A DNA stretch of 64,000 bases, taken from positions 1 to 64,000 of the forward strand of contig JAUHZF010000007.1 in assembly GCA_030426145.1 (NCBI GenBank). Reading direction: 5' to 3'. Source of the stretch: Polyangia bacterium. GTDB lineage: Bacteria > Myxococcota_A > Polyangia > Polyangiales > Polyangiaceae. The position numbers and the translations under genes were made by a program. The notes under the pieces were generated by a model, which worked only from the letters and a program-made list of their open reading frames with translations, was not told the DNA's origin and made no database searches. This document shows positions 17,994 through 25,715 of this stretch, piece by piece (position 1 is the first letter of the stretch; each line of letters begins with the position of its first letter).

Positions 17994-18392
17994 CTAGATG
18001 CGGGGCGAGGGCTGGTCGGATAGCCAGGCTTCGACCGCTGCTGTGACGGCATCGGACAATGAACGCCTGTCGAGCGCACACTGAACTCGCAGCCGGGAAA
18101 CCAAGGTCGGCGGCATGTAGACGTTGACACGCTCACCGCCACCATCTCGACGTAGTCGAGACTTGGGCTCTTCATCCGAATCGACGCTCGATCGCTTCTT
18201 GCGACGCTTCGGCGCGCCGCTGGCTTGCTTCGTCTGTGCTCTCCCGGATTCTAGGTCAGCGGTCCCTGGCTCTACACCTTCCAGGCTGGCCTCCAATCGG
18301 GCGGCGGCCGCCTCGTTGACGGTGGTTCTCGCCGGAGGCTTGGGTAGTGCGAAGCCGTCACCCAGCTGCTCGATCTTCTTCAGTCGTCCCAT
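17994..18392 (-). CDS. Ribbon-helix-helix partition protein (ParG/omega-like)
   Basis: A 132-residue basic protein. The C-terminal 45 residues form a ribbon-helix-helix (beta strand ERVNVYMPPTL, then LVSRLRVQCALDRRSLSDAVTAAVEAWL). The N-terminal 85 residues are flexible and rich in Lys/Arg (PKRRKKRSS), as in ParG-type partners whose tails stimulate the ParA ATPase. Its start lies inside the 3' end of parA (35-bp overlap), giving the classic parA-then-RHH order. It should bind the octamer array upstream of parA as centromere and operator; this is inference from the Par family, strengthened by the array. Confidence 0.75.
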   Translation of the reverse strand: MGRLKKIEQLGDGFALPKPPARTTVNEAAAARLEASLEGVEPGTADLESGRAQTKQASGAPKRRKKRSSVDSDEEPKSRLRRDGGGERVNVYMPPTLVSRLRVQCALDRRSLSDAVTAAVEAWLSDQPSPRI

Positions 18393-19035
18393 TCAGTTCT
18401 CCTAGCGAGCCAAGAAGCTCCTTAGTGAGAGCGCGGACTTCGCTCGCGGCTGCAGAGTCGGCAGCGAAGTCCACCACGCCGGTCCCTGCCAAGACCGCCT
18501 CTCCGAAGGCCACGCGGCTGCCGAGTGTGGTGCTCAAGACTTTGGTACCAAGCCCGTCGATTGCCTGCCGCGTCATCTTCGCGAGTGTGGTGCGGTCGGC
18601 CCTGTTGAGTACAAGGGTCGAAACGATCTCAGGGCGCAGTTGGCGAGCTTGCTCCAGCGTGGCCAAGGTTTGCTGGATGGCCCAAACATCCGCCGCACCA
18701 GGGATAACTGGAATCACTACGAGATCCGCCACGAGCATGGCCCCAACGGACTCGGCTCCCGCGCGAGGGGGAGTGTCGACGATGACCACGTCGAACCCCT
18801 TCGCCACCTGAGGAAGGTCGCGCCTGAGTGACGCTCCCTCAATGGCCACAACCGGCGGCCCCGAGAGTCCACGAGAAGCCCCTCTTGTGGCCCACGCTTG
18901 GCAAGTCCCCTGCGGGTCGGTGTCCACGACCAGCACAGAATGCCCTGAGGAGTGGAGACAGCTAGCCAGGTTGATCGAGAGCGTGGACTTGCCCACGCCT
19001 CCTTTTTGCGCCGCTACCGAAATGATTAGTGCCAC
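18358..19035 (-). CDS. parA: ParA-family partition ATPase
   Basis: A 225-residue ParA/MinD-type ATPase of the short class without an N-terminal HTH (type Ib). It has the deviant Walker A KGGVGKST (11-18), DTDPQG for switch I and VVIVDTPP for Walker B. Short ParAs pair with RHH partners and use an upstream centromere. That is what is seen here: an RHH gene overlaps the 3' end, and a 300-bp repeat array abuts the Shine-Dalgarno (GAGGGG) at 19038-19044. It indicates a plasmid, phage-plasmid or other self-partitioning replicon rather than the chromosomal parAB-parS. Confidence 0.88.
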   Translation of the reverse strand: MALIISVAAQKGGVGKSTLSINLASCLHSSGHSVLVVDTDPQGTCQAWATRGASRGLSGPPVVAIEGASLRRDLPQVAKGFDVVIVDTPPRAGAESVGAMLVADLVVIPVIPGAADVWAIQQTLATLEQARQLRPEIVSTLVLNRADRTTLAKMTRQAIDGLGTKVLSTTLGSRVAFGEAVLAGTGVVDFAADSAAASEVRALTKELLGSLGELNGTTEEDRAAG

Positions 19036-19052
19036 ATCCCCTCGCTAACATA

Positions 19053-19348
19053 GCCCTACAGCACCAGGGCAACAAAACGCCTCAGCCCCACAGAACCACA
19101 ACACCCTCTCACTAGAACGCTCTATCACATCAGACCTAGAGCCCTCAAACACTCCAGAAGCACAGAACTTTACCCATACAGCACTATGACCACCAAGCGC
19201 TACTGCCACATAGCACCCTCACACTAACACGACTCAGCACCAAACACCTATAAGCGCACAGAGCCACAGCACTAAGACACCACAGCCACTTGACACCACA
19301 GAGCGAAGGCACCAGTGCGCTACGACCCCTTAGAACTGAGGCACTACA
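19053..19348. repeat. In-phase array of about 37 degenerate 8-bp repeats, candidate partition site
   Basis: Cutting this stretch into consecutive octamers from 19053 shows a strong shared pattern, consensus RCACYNNA on the plus strand. By my count, position 4 is C in 29 of 37 octamers, position 5 is a pyrimidine in 35, position 1 a purine in 33, position 2 C in 28 and position 8 A in 25. CAC recurs at offsets that are exact multiples of 8 (19110, 19126, 19150, 19182, 19214, 19222, 19238, 19270, 19278, 19294, 19310, 19342). The strand is very rich in A and C. Contiguous 7-8 bp sites in one orientation next to parA are what RHH centromere proteins use (omega heptads, ParG boxes). It probably also serves as the parA operator. 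Confidence 0.75.
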
Positions 19349-19365
19349 CGAACACGAATAGGCCC

Positions 19366-19405
19366 TGGTGCTGAAGCGCCATGTGCCTATGGCACTTCAG
19401 CACCA
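19366..19405. repeat. 17-bp near-perfect inverted repeat with 6-nt loop at the end of the replication gene
   Basis: Left arm 19366-19382 and right arm 19389-19405 match at 16 of 17 positions (TGGTGCTGAAG ... CTTCAGCACCA) around GTGCCT. The right arm encodes the last residues of the minus-strand replication gene. No T run follows on either strand, so it may be a terminator, a Rep- or Par-binding dyad, or a replication or transfer site bordering the octamer array. Confidence 0.6.
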
Positions 19406-20652
19406 AACCGACCGGCTATTGCCAGCGCCGCCAGCTGAGCCTGTCGGGCCATCTCGGTGGTAGACATGCGCTGCTGCTCTTCGCGGACGCGGCGCTCTTG
19501 AGCGAGGCGCTTAGCTTCCTGGGGCGTTCTGCGGTGCCCCACACGCTCTAGGTGTTCGACTTCGCTGACCTTTCCATCGGTGGCCTTCTTGAGGCGGTCG
19601 AGGAGGGTGGCGGTGGCCCAGTGCCGGAAGGACTTGATGGTGCCCATTGCTGAGCCGAGGCTGGCCGCTGCTGCGGTTTCCCGGATGGCGATGAGGGCAC
19701 CCTGCACCCCGACCCTCAAAGCCGTTAGAGAGCGGTACAGCGCAACAGAGAGGGTCCAGTCCTTGGCGAGGGGTGCCAGGATGGATTGTTGGCGGAGCTC
19801 CCGTTGGATGAGGAGAACCTCGTCTGGCAATTGAACTGATGAGTTCAAATCGTCCAGAGAGGGACGGGACGGGTCGACAAAACTCTCAGAAAAAGGAGCG
19901 CCGGCGACGTCGGCGCTCGAATCGCCCTTTGAAGGCGCGTTTTTGGCGCTGCTTTGGCGTCGACGCCTAGGCTTCGCGTCCTCGCGAGCCGGGGAGGGCG
20001 CCGCCATGTCCGGCAGCGCGTCCCCGAGGGAGTCCAAGGGGGCGTCCGCGCTGGACATAGGCGATTGTCGCAACATCTCGGCCGCTTGCGCCGCGCTCAA
20101 AGGCTGTCCCAAGCCCAGCTCTTTCTCAAGCTCGTCCTGCTCGCGGCCCTCGGCACGCTGCCGGCGCTTGGTCTCGGCCTCCTTGCGACGGCGCTCGAGG
20201 GTCGCCTCGCGGCTGAATTGGTCGCCGCCGTCCTCCTTGCAGTAGGGGCGGCCGTCCGGGTGCATGAGCTCGTAGTGCTGGCCTCGACCTCGGGGACGCC
20301 TCAGTAGCTTGTGCTCGGCTAGGCGCTCTCGGATGGCCGTGACGACGGCTTCGGTGTCCTTGCCGACAGCCGCCATGGCCACGCGGACGACCCCCAGAAT
20401 CTCCTGGGCGCCATCGACGTCGCCTAGCCGTGCCTTGAGCTCGTCCTCGAGAAGCCCCGCCCAGAGGGCCGCGTCGGCGGAGAAGTCTCCCCACCAAACA
20501 TCGCCCTCGAGCTGCTCTGCGGTGAGCTTGCCGTCGAGGAGCTCATGGGCCGAGTGGCACATGGCGCCGGCCCAGAAGCCCATCGCCGTGGCTCCACAGC
20601 GGCGGGACGAGACACGCTGCAGGGAGCGGTCGCAAACCTTCACCCACGTCAT
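19387..20652 (-). CDS. Replisome-organiser-like replication initiation protein
   Basis: A 421-residue protein. The N-terminus (MTWVKVCDRSLQRV ... AMGFWAGAMCHSAHELLDGKLTAEQL) follows the pattern of phage and plasmid replication proteins with a winged-helix N-terminus (W-V-K-x-D ... G-x-W ... a-x-x-L-x-D-G). A second winged-helix stretch (AIRERLAEHKLLRRPRGRGQHYELMHPDGRPY) follows. The middle is charged, coiled-coil-like and Lys/Arg/Ser-rich, and the C-terminal 160 residues are helical. The start is supported by GAGGTG about 10 nt upstream. Beside parA and the repeat array it is the best candidate for the initiator of this replicon. It could alternatively be a helicase loader or regulator. Confidence 0.6.
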   Translation of the reverse strand: MTWVKVCDRSLQRVSSRRCGATAMGFWAGAMCHSAHELLDGKLTAEQLEGDVWWGDFSADAALWAGLLEDELKARLGDVDGAQEILGVVRVAMAAVGKDTEAVVTAIRERLAEHKLLRRPRGRGQHYELMHPDGRPYCKEDGGDQFSREATLERRRKEAETKRRQRAEGREQDELEKELGLGQPLSAAQAAEMLRQSPMSSADAPLDSLGDALPDMAAPSPAREDAKPRRRRQSSAKNAPSKGDSSADVAGAPFSESFVDPSRPSLDDLNSSVQLPDEVLLIQRELRQQSILAPLAKDWTLSVALYRSLTALRVGVQGALIAIRETAAAASLGSAMGTIKSFRHWATATLLDRLKKATDGKVSEVEHLERVGHRRTPQEAKRLAQERRVREEQQRMSTTEMARQAQLAALAIAGRFGAEVP

Positions 20653-20677
20653 CGCACACCTCGCGAGCCGCCGTAGG

Positions 20678-20695
20678 CCTGCTCAACCGAGCAGG
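20678..20695. promoter_or_regulatory. Inverted repeat in the replication-gene leader
   Basis: Perfect 7-bp arms CCTGCTC and GAGCAGG around AACC, 26 bp upstream of the replication-gene start. The same CTGCTC/GAGCAG arms recur at 21138-21153 before the divergent gene, so this may be an operator shared by both, or an mRNA hairpin that limits initiator translation. Confidence 0.4.
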
Positions 20696-20781
20696 GGAGG
20701 GAGGCGCTAAGGGTTGAAAACAACGGGCCTCGCCCGCACGTCTGGTCAGAAACCGCATGCGCAGGGCGCACCGGTCTTGAC

Positions 20782-20869
20782 CGACGTGGGGTCACGTCGT
20801 AGTCTCTCATCAGATTTACCGAGTCGACCGTTTGAAGCCTCCCGCTCGCCAGGTTGGGGGGCTTCAAAC
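20782..20869. promoter_or_regulatory. Two inverted repeats in the divergent regulatory region
   Basis: The first is perfect: CGACGTG at 20782-20788 and CACGTCG at 20793-20799 around GGGT. It overlaps a TTGACC -35-like box (20777-20782), but no good -10 follows. The second has 14-bp arms with one mismatch, at 20830-20843 and 20856-20869, and is followed by ATTTTGT, so it could end transcription on the plus strand. The whole 20653-21238 stretch has no convincing gene; with its many dyads it could hold an origin as well as promoters. Confidence 0.4.
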
Positions 20870-20964
20870 ATTTTGTGGTTCTGGTTTGGCTCCTCTCGGA
20901 ACCCAGCGCGCACACGTGGCTCAGAACACCTGAGCACACGCCACGGCTGGGCCGATGTTCACCT

Positions 20965-20984
20965 GTTGACCCCCATCGGTCAAC
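20965..20984. promoter_or_regulatory. Inverted repeat GTTGACC/GGTCAAC
   Basis: Perfect 7-bp arms at 20965-20971 and 20978-20984 around six bases. TTGACC inside the left arm could be a -35 box for the plus-strand gene, in which case the dyad would be its operator. No clear -10 element is visible at the right distance. Confidence 0.3.
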
Positions 20985-21121
20985 TCAAATCCATTCAATG
21001 GCTTAGCGCCATCTCCTCCATACTGTTGGGGTTTCTGGCGCCAACCACCCGATCGCATGTGGGTTTGTCCCAGACACCAGCGCACCGAGCGTGCCCTCGT
21101 GGTGACACGAGAACGCCTGAA

Positions 21122-21153
21122 CTGCTCGCCCAAGCAGCTGCTCAGCTGAGCAG
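21122..21153. promoter_or_regulatory. CTGCTC repeats with a perfect 16-bp palindrome
   Basis: CTGCTC occurs at 21122-21127 and again as the left half of the perfect palindrome CTGCTCAGCTGAGCAG at 21138-21153, about 85 bp before the plus-strand gene. The half-site matches the hairpin in the replication-gene leader at 20678-20695. It is likely a binding site for a regulator encoded by the element. Confidence 0.4.
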
Positions 21154-21238
21154 ATACGACGCCGCGCACACATGAGCGACGCGTGTTATCCTGCGCACTG
21201 GAGCATGTGAGTCCGCCTCGGGCTCGCGCGTGTTGACC

Positions 21239-21814
21239 ATGTCGACGAGCCCCAACCAGCCCGCAGCGAAGGCGCAGGCATCGGTCCGGAGAGCCCCCGA
21301 AGCGCAGCAGCAGCTGCCGCTCTTTCGGCTCGGCCTCGACGCTCGCTCCGTTCAAGAAGCCGGCGGAGGGGTGGGGGAGACACAGGCTCCTGACAGCGCG
21401 GCGGCGGCGGATTCGGACCACCACCGGGCCCGTCGCCGCCGCGAGCACTGGGCCAACCAGACCCTCGAAGAGCGCGAGCGTTTCTCGCGCCTGGTGCGGC
21501 GTGGCCTGTCTGAAGCCCGCAACGAAGGCGCCCGCTACGGCCGGGAAGGCCTCGGCTGGCGCTACGCGGCCCCCGAAGAAGTCTGCGATCCGCGTGGCCG
21601 ACGCGTGGCGGTCGTCGCCCCCGACGAGCTCGAGACGGTGACGCTCATCCACGAGATGGCGGCCGAGGGCATGAGCCTGCGCGACATCGCGCACGCGCTC
21701 ACCGAGCTCGAGCGCCCGACCAAGCGGGGCGGACGCTGGCACGCAAGCACCGTGCGCGCGGTGCTTCGCCGGTCGGGCAGTGCGACAGGCCGCGCCATGC
21801 GGCACGCCGGCTAG
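21239..21814 (+). CDS. Serine-recombinase-like DNA-binding protein without a catalytic domain
   Basis: A 191-residue protein; a GTG at 21230 is an alternative start. The N-terminal 60 residues are Ala/Gln-rich and the middle is basic (HHRARRRREHWANQTLEERERFSRLVRRGL). The C-terminal 90 residues resemble the Recombinase domain of large serine recombinases: VVAPDELETVTLIHEMAAEGMSLRDIAHALTE, then TKRGGRWHASTVRAVLRR. The usual resolvase catalytic domain with its nucleophilic serine is absent, so it cannot cut DNA on its own. It may be a regulator or targeting factor, or a domesticated relic. It stands alone on the plus strand, facing the end of the long minus-strand operon. Confidence 0.6.
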   Translation: MSTSPNQPAAKAQASVRRAPEAQQQLPLFRLGLDARSVQEAGGGVGETQAPDSAAAADSDHHRARRRREHWANQTLEERERFSRLVRRGLSEARNEGARYGREGLGWRYAAPEEVCDPRGRRVAVVAPDELETVTLIHEMAAEGMSLRDIAHALTELERPTKRGGRWHASTVRAVLRRSGSATGRAMRHAG

Positions 21815-21831
21815 CGAGACCGCGCGGCCCA

Positions 21832-23712
21832 TCAGGTCTGCTCCCAGACGCCGGCGCCGTGGCGACTTGCGTATGTGGAAGCGACCTCCTTGAGGGAGGT
21901 GACACCGTTGCCTGGCGTGGTGTCGAGCCGCTCGGTCGGCATCGCGCTGCCGTAGCCGACGTAGAGGTCCCAAGGCGCGCGGCGGCTGCGGCGGTCGATG
22001 CGGAAGGTCAACCGCTGCAGGTGCGCGTTGCCGGGGCGCACGCCGAGGTAGTAGGTCTGCCCGCCCTCGACCTCGCGGAGCCACTTGATGCAGCCCGACA
22101 GCTCGTCGGCGGACTCGGCCGTGGTCGGGGCGGTGTAGGTGACGCCAGCCTCCATGGGCTGCCCAGGCAAGAGGTAGCGCGCGCCCGTGGGCGTCACGCA
22201 CGGGTCAGGGCTGACGGAGGCGCCGCTGCGGGCGTGGCGCTCGGCCTGGCGCTTGAGCGAATCCACATCGCGCCCGCGCCCCACGGCGACGCGCCGCATG
22301 CCACCGCTATCGTCGGCGATGAACAGCCGCGCGCCCTGCGTGCCGTTTGGCGCCTCGACCCGGTAGCGCCGGAAGAGGGGAGGGGGGCCCTCGGCCTCGA
22401 AGGACGGAAGCGAGGTCACCTGTCGCCAGGCGAGCTTCACACGGGAGGTCGCGGCCAGCGACGCCGACGCTCGAGCGCGGGTCTTCTTCTTCGCTGTCGC
22501 CTTCTTGGCGCTGCGCTTGCCGGAGCTCGCGCTGGCCTTCTTGCGGGCAGCAGGCTTCTTTGGCGCCGCCTTCTTCTTGGCGACGCGCTTGTGGGTCGCT
22601 GCCTTCTTCGCCGGGGTCTTCCTCGCAGCAGCCTTTCGCTTCGGGGTCGCCTTGGTCGTGGCGCGCTTCTTCGTCGCCGCCTTGGCGGCCGTGCGCTTGG
22701 GCGCAGACTTCTTCTTCGCGGTGGTGCGCTTCTTCGGCGGCGTCGTCTTCCGCGAGGCCGCCTTCTTCTTGGCAGCGGTCTTCTTGCCGCGCCCGCTCCA
22801 GTCGGCGAGCTGCGCCTTGTGCGGCTCGAGACGGTGGACGAGGTCCCATGCCTCGCTCGCGTTCATGCGGCCGACGACCATGCCTGAGGCCTTGCTGAAG
22901 ACCGTGCGCTTGTGGTCCTTGCCTTGGACGTCCTTGCGCGAGCCGTAGCCGAGCTCGTCGAGGGCTTGGTGCAAGGTCTTGCCCTGCCAGAGACGGCGCT
23001 CGGCTTCGGACTGCGCCGGGAAGAGCTCCTGCTGTCGAGGCTGGCGCTTCTTCGTGGTGTTCGTCGTGGTCGAGGCCTTCTTTCGCGTGGCGGTCTTGCG
23101 CTCAGCCTTGGGCTTGTCCTTGGCTGGGCGGGCGGCAGCGGCCTTGCCACACGGCGCAGCGTAGCTGCAGGCGCTCTTTTCGCCAGCCGCGTGAGACCAG
23201 TGCTGCGAAGCGGAGTGCACCTTGCCGCAGTGGCGACAGGGCTGCTTGCCGGCGCGCGGGTGGGGCGCAACCTTGCGGGCCGGAGCCCGCTTCACGGGGG
23301 CCTTCTTCTTGGGGCTCGCCTTTCGCTCAGTCTTCGTTGCCCCTGCCTTGCGCTCGAGCTCCGCGATGAGCCGCTCTCGCTCTAGCGCCGCATCGAGCGG
23401 CGCTAGGTTGCGACCCTTGAGCATGCGGTCCGCCTCCTTGGCAGCCTTGGCTTTGACGCGTGCGGCCTGCCGCTCCCGCTTGGGCCGCTTATAGCTGGCG
23501 CCGTAGTCGCGGCCGTGCGCGTGCGACCAGTGCTCGGAGACCGAGTGGTACTGCCCGCAGGTCTGACAGGGCCGCCCCTTCGGCGAGGACTTGTGGGGCG
23601 GGACCCGATTGCGGGGGCGGCGCTTCGGCTCGGCGGCGTCCTTGCGGCCGCCGCCTCGAAGACCGCGAGCCAGCGCGTTGCGCTCCAAGACTCTGTCGAT
23701 GGCTTTACTCAT
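21832..23712 (-). CDS. Histone H1-like protein with duplicated zinc-finger motifs
   Basis: A 626-residue very basic protein. Two copies of one motif with identical spacing, C-x2-C-x3-H-x4-H-x2-H, lie at residues 49-64 and 159-174 (PCQTCGQYHSVSEHWSHA and PCRHCGKVHSASQHWSHA), pointing to a duplicated zinc-binding module. A small helical domain lies at 237-305 (GKTLHQALDELGYGSRKD). Residues 309-415 are an Ala/Lys/Pro-rich tail with KKAAAKK-type repeats, like eukaryotic H1 and bacterial H1-like proteins. The C-terminal 200 residues are a mixed globular domain. It is the last gene of the long minus-strand operon and may condense or package DNA. I know no protein with this order of domains. Confidence 0.75.
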   Translation of the reverse strand: MSKAIDRVLERNALARGLRGGGRKDAAEPKRRPRNRVPPHKSSPKGRPCQTCGQYHSVSEHWSHAHGRDYGASYKRPKRERQAARVKAKAAKEADRMLKGRNLAPLDAALERERLIAELERKAGATKTERKASPKKKAPVKRAPARKVAPHPRAGKQPCRHCGKVHSASQHWSHAAGEKSACSYAAPCGKAAAARPAKDKPKAERKTATRKKASTTTNTTKKRQPRQQELFPAQSEAERRLWQGKTLHQALDELGYGSRKDVQGKDHKRTVFSKASGMVVGRMNASEAWDLVHRLEPHKAQLADWSGRGKKTAAKKKAASRKTTPPKKRTTAKKKSAPKRTAAKAATKKRATTKATPKRKAAARKTPAKKAATHKRVAKKKAAPKKPAARKKASASSGKRSAKKATAKKKTRARASASLAATSRVKLAWRQVTSLPSFEAEGPPPLFRRYRVEAPNGTQGARLFIADDSGGMRRVAVGRGRDVDSLKRQAERHARSGASVSPDPCVTPTGARYLLPGQPMEAGVTYTAPTTAESADELSGCIKWLREVEGGQTYYLGVRPGNAHLQRLTFRIDRRSRRAPWDLYVGYGSAMPTERLDTTPGNGVTSLKEVASTYASRHGAGVWEQT

Positions 23713-23757
23713 GAGATGGTGACCTTTCGGAAAAGGGGGCTCGTGTACAGCCCGCCC

Positions 23758-24903
23758 TCAGGCCGCCCTTCGGTAGGCGGCAGGGGCAGGGACCGCCGGG
23801 TGGCGGGTGAGCTTCAGCGGGCCTTCGTCGCTGACGAGCCAGGCGTCCTCGGGGTGGCGGAGCACCTCCTCGAGGTCGCGCTGGGCGCCGTCGACGATGC
23901 AGCGCCGAGCGACGAGGCAGACGGTCTGCGAGTAGTCGACGAAAGCGGCCCAGTGCGCAGTGACGGTGAGGTGCTGGACGACAGAAAGACCACCAGGGCT
24001 GCGCTTCTCGCCACGGTGCCAGTGCCATCCGAAGATGGCGCAACGCTCGGGTTTGCCGAGCAGCAGGTTGGTGTTGACGTAGGACTTGCCCACGGTGCGG
24101 ATGAGGCCGTTTCGGTCGAGGGCGTCGTGCTGTCCCGCAGGCTCACCGAGTTCCAGCGCACCGAGCTGCGCCTCGATGGCGTCGTGGTGGGCGACCATGC
24201 GCTCGGTGAAGGCCATGCGGCTGTCGCTGGGCAGCGAATGCGGGGTCAGCCTGACGTCAGCCTGTAGCCACGCGTGGTCGCAGATACGGCTCGTCGGCAG
24301 CATCGCCATGAGCTCGTCGGCGATGCGCTGCGCCGTGGGGTGGCGGAGGTTGACGCGGATGAAGTCAGCTTCGGTGCCGAGCGAAAGCGCGTCGTGGCTC
24401 ACGAAGACTGTACACAAACGGGTCCGCCCATCCGACGCGGCGCGCTCGAGGCGCACGGGCTTCCATTGGATGGGCCGCAGGAAGCGCCGCACGGCGAGCA
24501 GCTCGAAGAGCAGGTCGTCGCGCGCTTGCGTCGGCTCGGCGGGCAGGAGGCTCACGAGGGCACGGCCGCCGAGGTTCTCGGTTGGCAAGGCGGGCACGGG
24601 TCCCTGCGGGGGCGCCGGTGGCCGAGGCGGGCGCGACGGCGGGGGCTTGGGCGGCGGCGGAGGTGGCGGCGCTGGTGGCCGACGAGGCGGTGGCTGCGGC
24701 GCGCTGGGAGGGGAGGGGGTTCGAGGGGCCGGCGGCGAGGGCGCAGGTGGAGACCCAGGCGGCACGCCGGCGGGCTGCGTCGGCCCTGGAGGCACACCAG
24801 GGGGCACAGCGCCGCCGGGCACCTCGTCGTCGCCAGCCAACAACGACCAGAGCGAGACGACGCCCAGCATCGTGCTCACCGCGCTCCACAAGCTCGCCAT
24901 CAC
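23758..24903 (-). CDS. Membrane-anchored Pro-rich protein with an uncharacterised globular domain
   Basis: A 381-residue protein with one N-terminal membrane segment (SLWSAVSTMLGVVSLWSLLAG), then about 75 residues that are mostly Pro (PPPPPPPKPPP), then a globular domain of 270 residues. That domain has motifs I associate from memory with a widespread uncharacterised family seen with cell-wall enzymes: TAQRIADELMAMLPTSRICD, VAHHDAIEAQLG, AIFGWHWHRG, FVDYSQTV and a final LVSDEG. The anchor-plus-spacer layout places the domain across the envelope or, in a virion, outside a membrane. It is 45 bp upstream of the H1-like gene. Confidence 0.65.
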   Translation of the reverse strand: MMASLWSAVSTMLGVVSLWSLLAGDDEVPGGAVPPGVPPGPTQPAGVPPGSPPAPSPPAPRTPSPPSAPQPPPRRPPAPPPPPPPKPPPSRPPRPPAPPQGPVPALPTENLGGRALVSLLPAEPTQARDDLLFELLAVRRFLRPIQWKPVRLERAASDGRTRLCTVFVSHDALSLGTEADFIRVNLRHPTAQRIADELMAMLPTSRICDHAWLQADVRLTPHSLPSDSRMAFTERMVAHHDAIEAQLGALELGEPAGQHDALDRNGLIRTVGKSYVNTNLLLGKPERCAIFGWHWHRGEKRSPGGLSVVQHLTVTAHWAAFVDYSQTVCLVARRCIVDGAQRDLEEVLRHPEDAWLVSDEGPLKLTRHPAVPAPAAYRRAA

Positions 24904-24934
24904 GGGCCCTCGGTTCCTCTCTCTAGGCCTCGGC

Positions 24935-25708
24935 CTAGAGCGACAGCTCCCAGACGACGGGGATGACCGCTTCGCTCGCGAGCGCCGGGTCGGCCGCGCC
25001 GACGAACGATGCCCAAGCCTGGACGTTGGGGGCGTGGAGGCTGAAGCCTTCGGCGCCGGCTGGCACCGCGATGGCTTCGCCGGGAAACAGCGGGCTGAGC
25101 TGCGCCAGCACCGGACCGCCTCCGTCGGCGCGTGCGCTCAGCCGGAGCGACAGCGGGTTCTGCGGGCTATCGTTGCGGGGGAAGTACGCGCGGCCCTTCT
25201 GCGCGAAGCTCGGGATGAGCCGCCCCTTGCCGAAGCCATCGAGGATAGGCACGAAGGTCGTGCGCTGGGCGGCGCGCGGGTGCCCGCTCTCGACCCAGCT
25301 CGCCATGCCTTCGAGCCGGACCGACACATTGGTGTCGGTGCCTTCGGCGCCGACACTGACCTCGAGGCCGTCGGCGCCGCTGACGGTAACGATGGTGCCG
25401 CCCGCAGGAACATCGATGGTCGCGGTTGCATGGCCCTTGGCCGTGACCCAGTGAAGCTCGGCGTACAGGCCAAAGGTCGCGTTCAGGAGCGGCGGGGGCT
25501 GGGGCGGCTGCCCGCCTGGTGCCGGACGCCGCAGCGGCCTTCGGCAGAAGAGCGTGACCTGGATGAGGCCGGGGTGGTCGGCGTGGGCGTTGTAGCTGTG
25601 GAGCTTGAGGAGCTGCCGCGGGCTGGCGCCGACGCGCACGTCGTCGACGGCGCCGCCGGCGCGTGCGCCGTGGCCCACCCCGGGGAAGCTCGCGTGGCGC
25701 TGGTTCAT
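24935..25708 (-). CDS. Hypothetical beta-rich protein
   Basis: A 257-residue protein from MNQRHASF. The longer frame back to 25912 runs through the preceding gene and is rejected. It is rich in alternating hydrophobic strands and turns (LNATFGLYAELHWVTAKGHATATIDV; GADGLEVSVGAEGTDTNVSVRLEG; AYFPRNDSPQNPLSLRLSARADG) and ends in VIPVVWELSL. This suggests a beta-sandwich structural protein with two or more domains. It starts 7 bp after the Gly-rich gene. I do not recognise the family; a virion coat or appendage protein is an inference from the operon. Confidence 0.6.
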   Translation of the reverse strand: MNQRHASFPGVGHGARAGGAVDDVRVGASPRQLLKLHSYNAHADHPGLIQVTLFCRRPLRRPAPGGQPPQPPPLLNATFGLYAELHWVTAKGHATATIDVPAGGTIVTVSGADGLEVSVGAEGTDTNVSVRLEGMASWVESGHPRAAQRTTFVPILDGFGKGRLIPSFAQKGRAYFPRNDSPQNPLSLRLSARADGGGPVLAQLSPLFPGEAIAVPAGAEGFSLHAPNVQAWASFVGAADPALASEAVIPVVWELSL

Positions 25709-25715
25709 GGCGCCC

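Noticed and set aside
19053..19348. CRISPR-like array
   Set aside because: The repeat unit is 8 bp and contiguous, with no spacers and no cas genes; it fits a partition site.
20714..21175. Plus-strand frame of 153 codons in the replication control region
   Set aside because: No ribosome-binding site, mixed composition, and it runs through several inverted repeats, which fits a control region better.
21859..22887. Plus-strand frame with long hydrophobic runs opposite the H1-like gene
   Set aside because: The Leu/Ala/Gly runs are the reverse complement of Lys/Ala codons, so the apparent membrane protein is an artefact.
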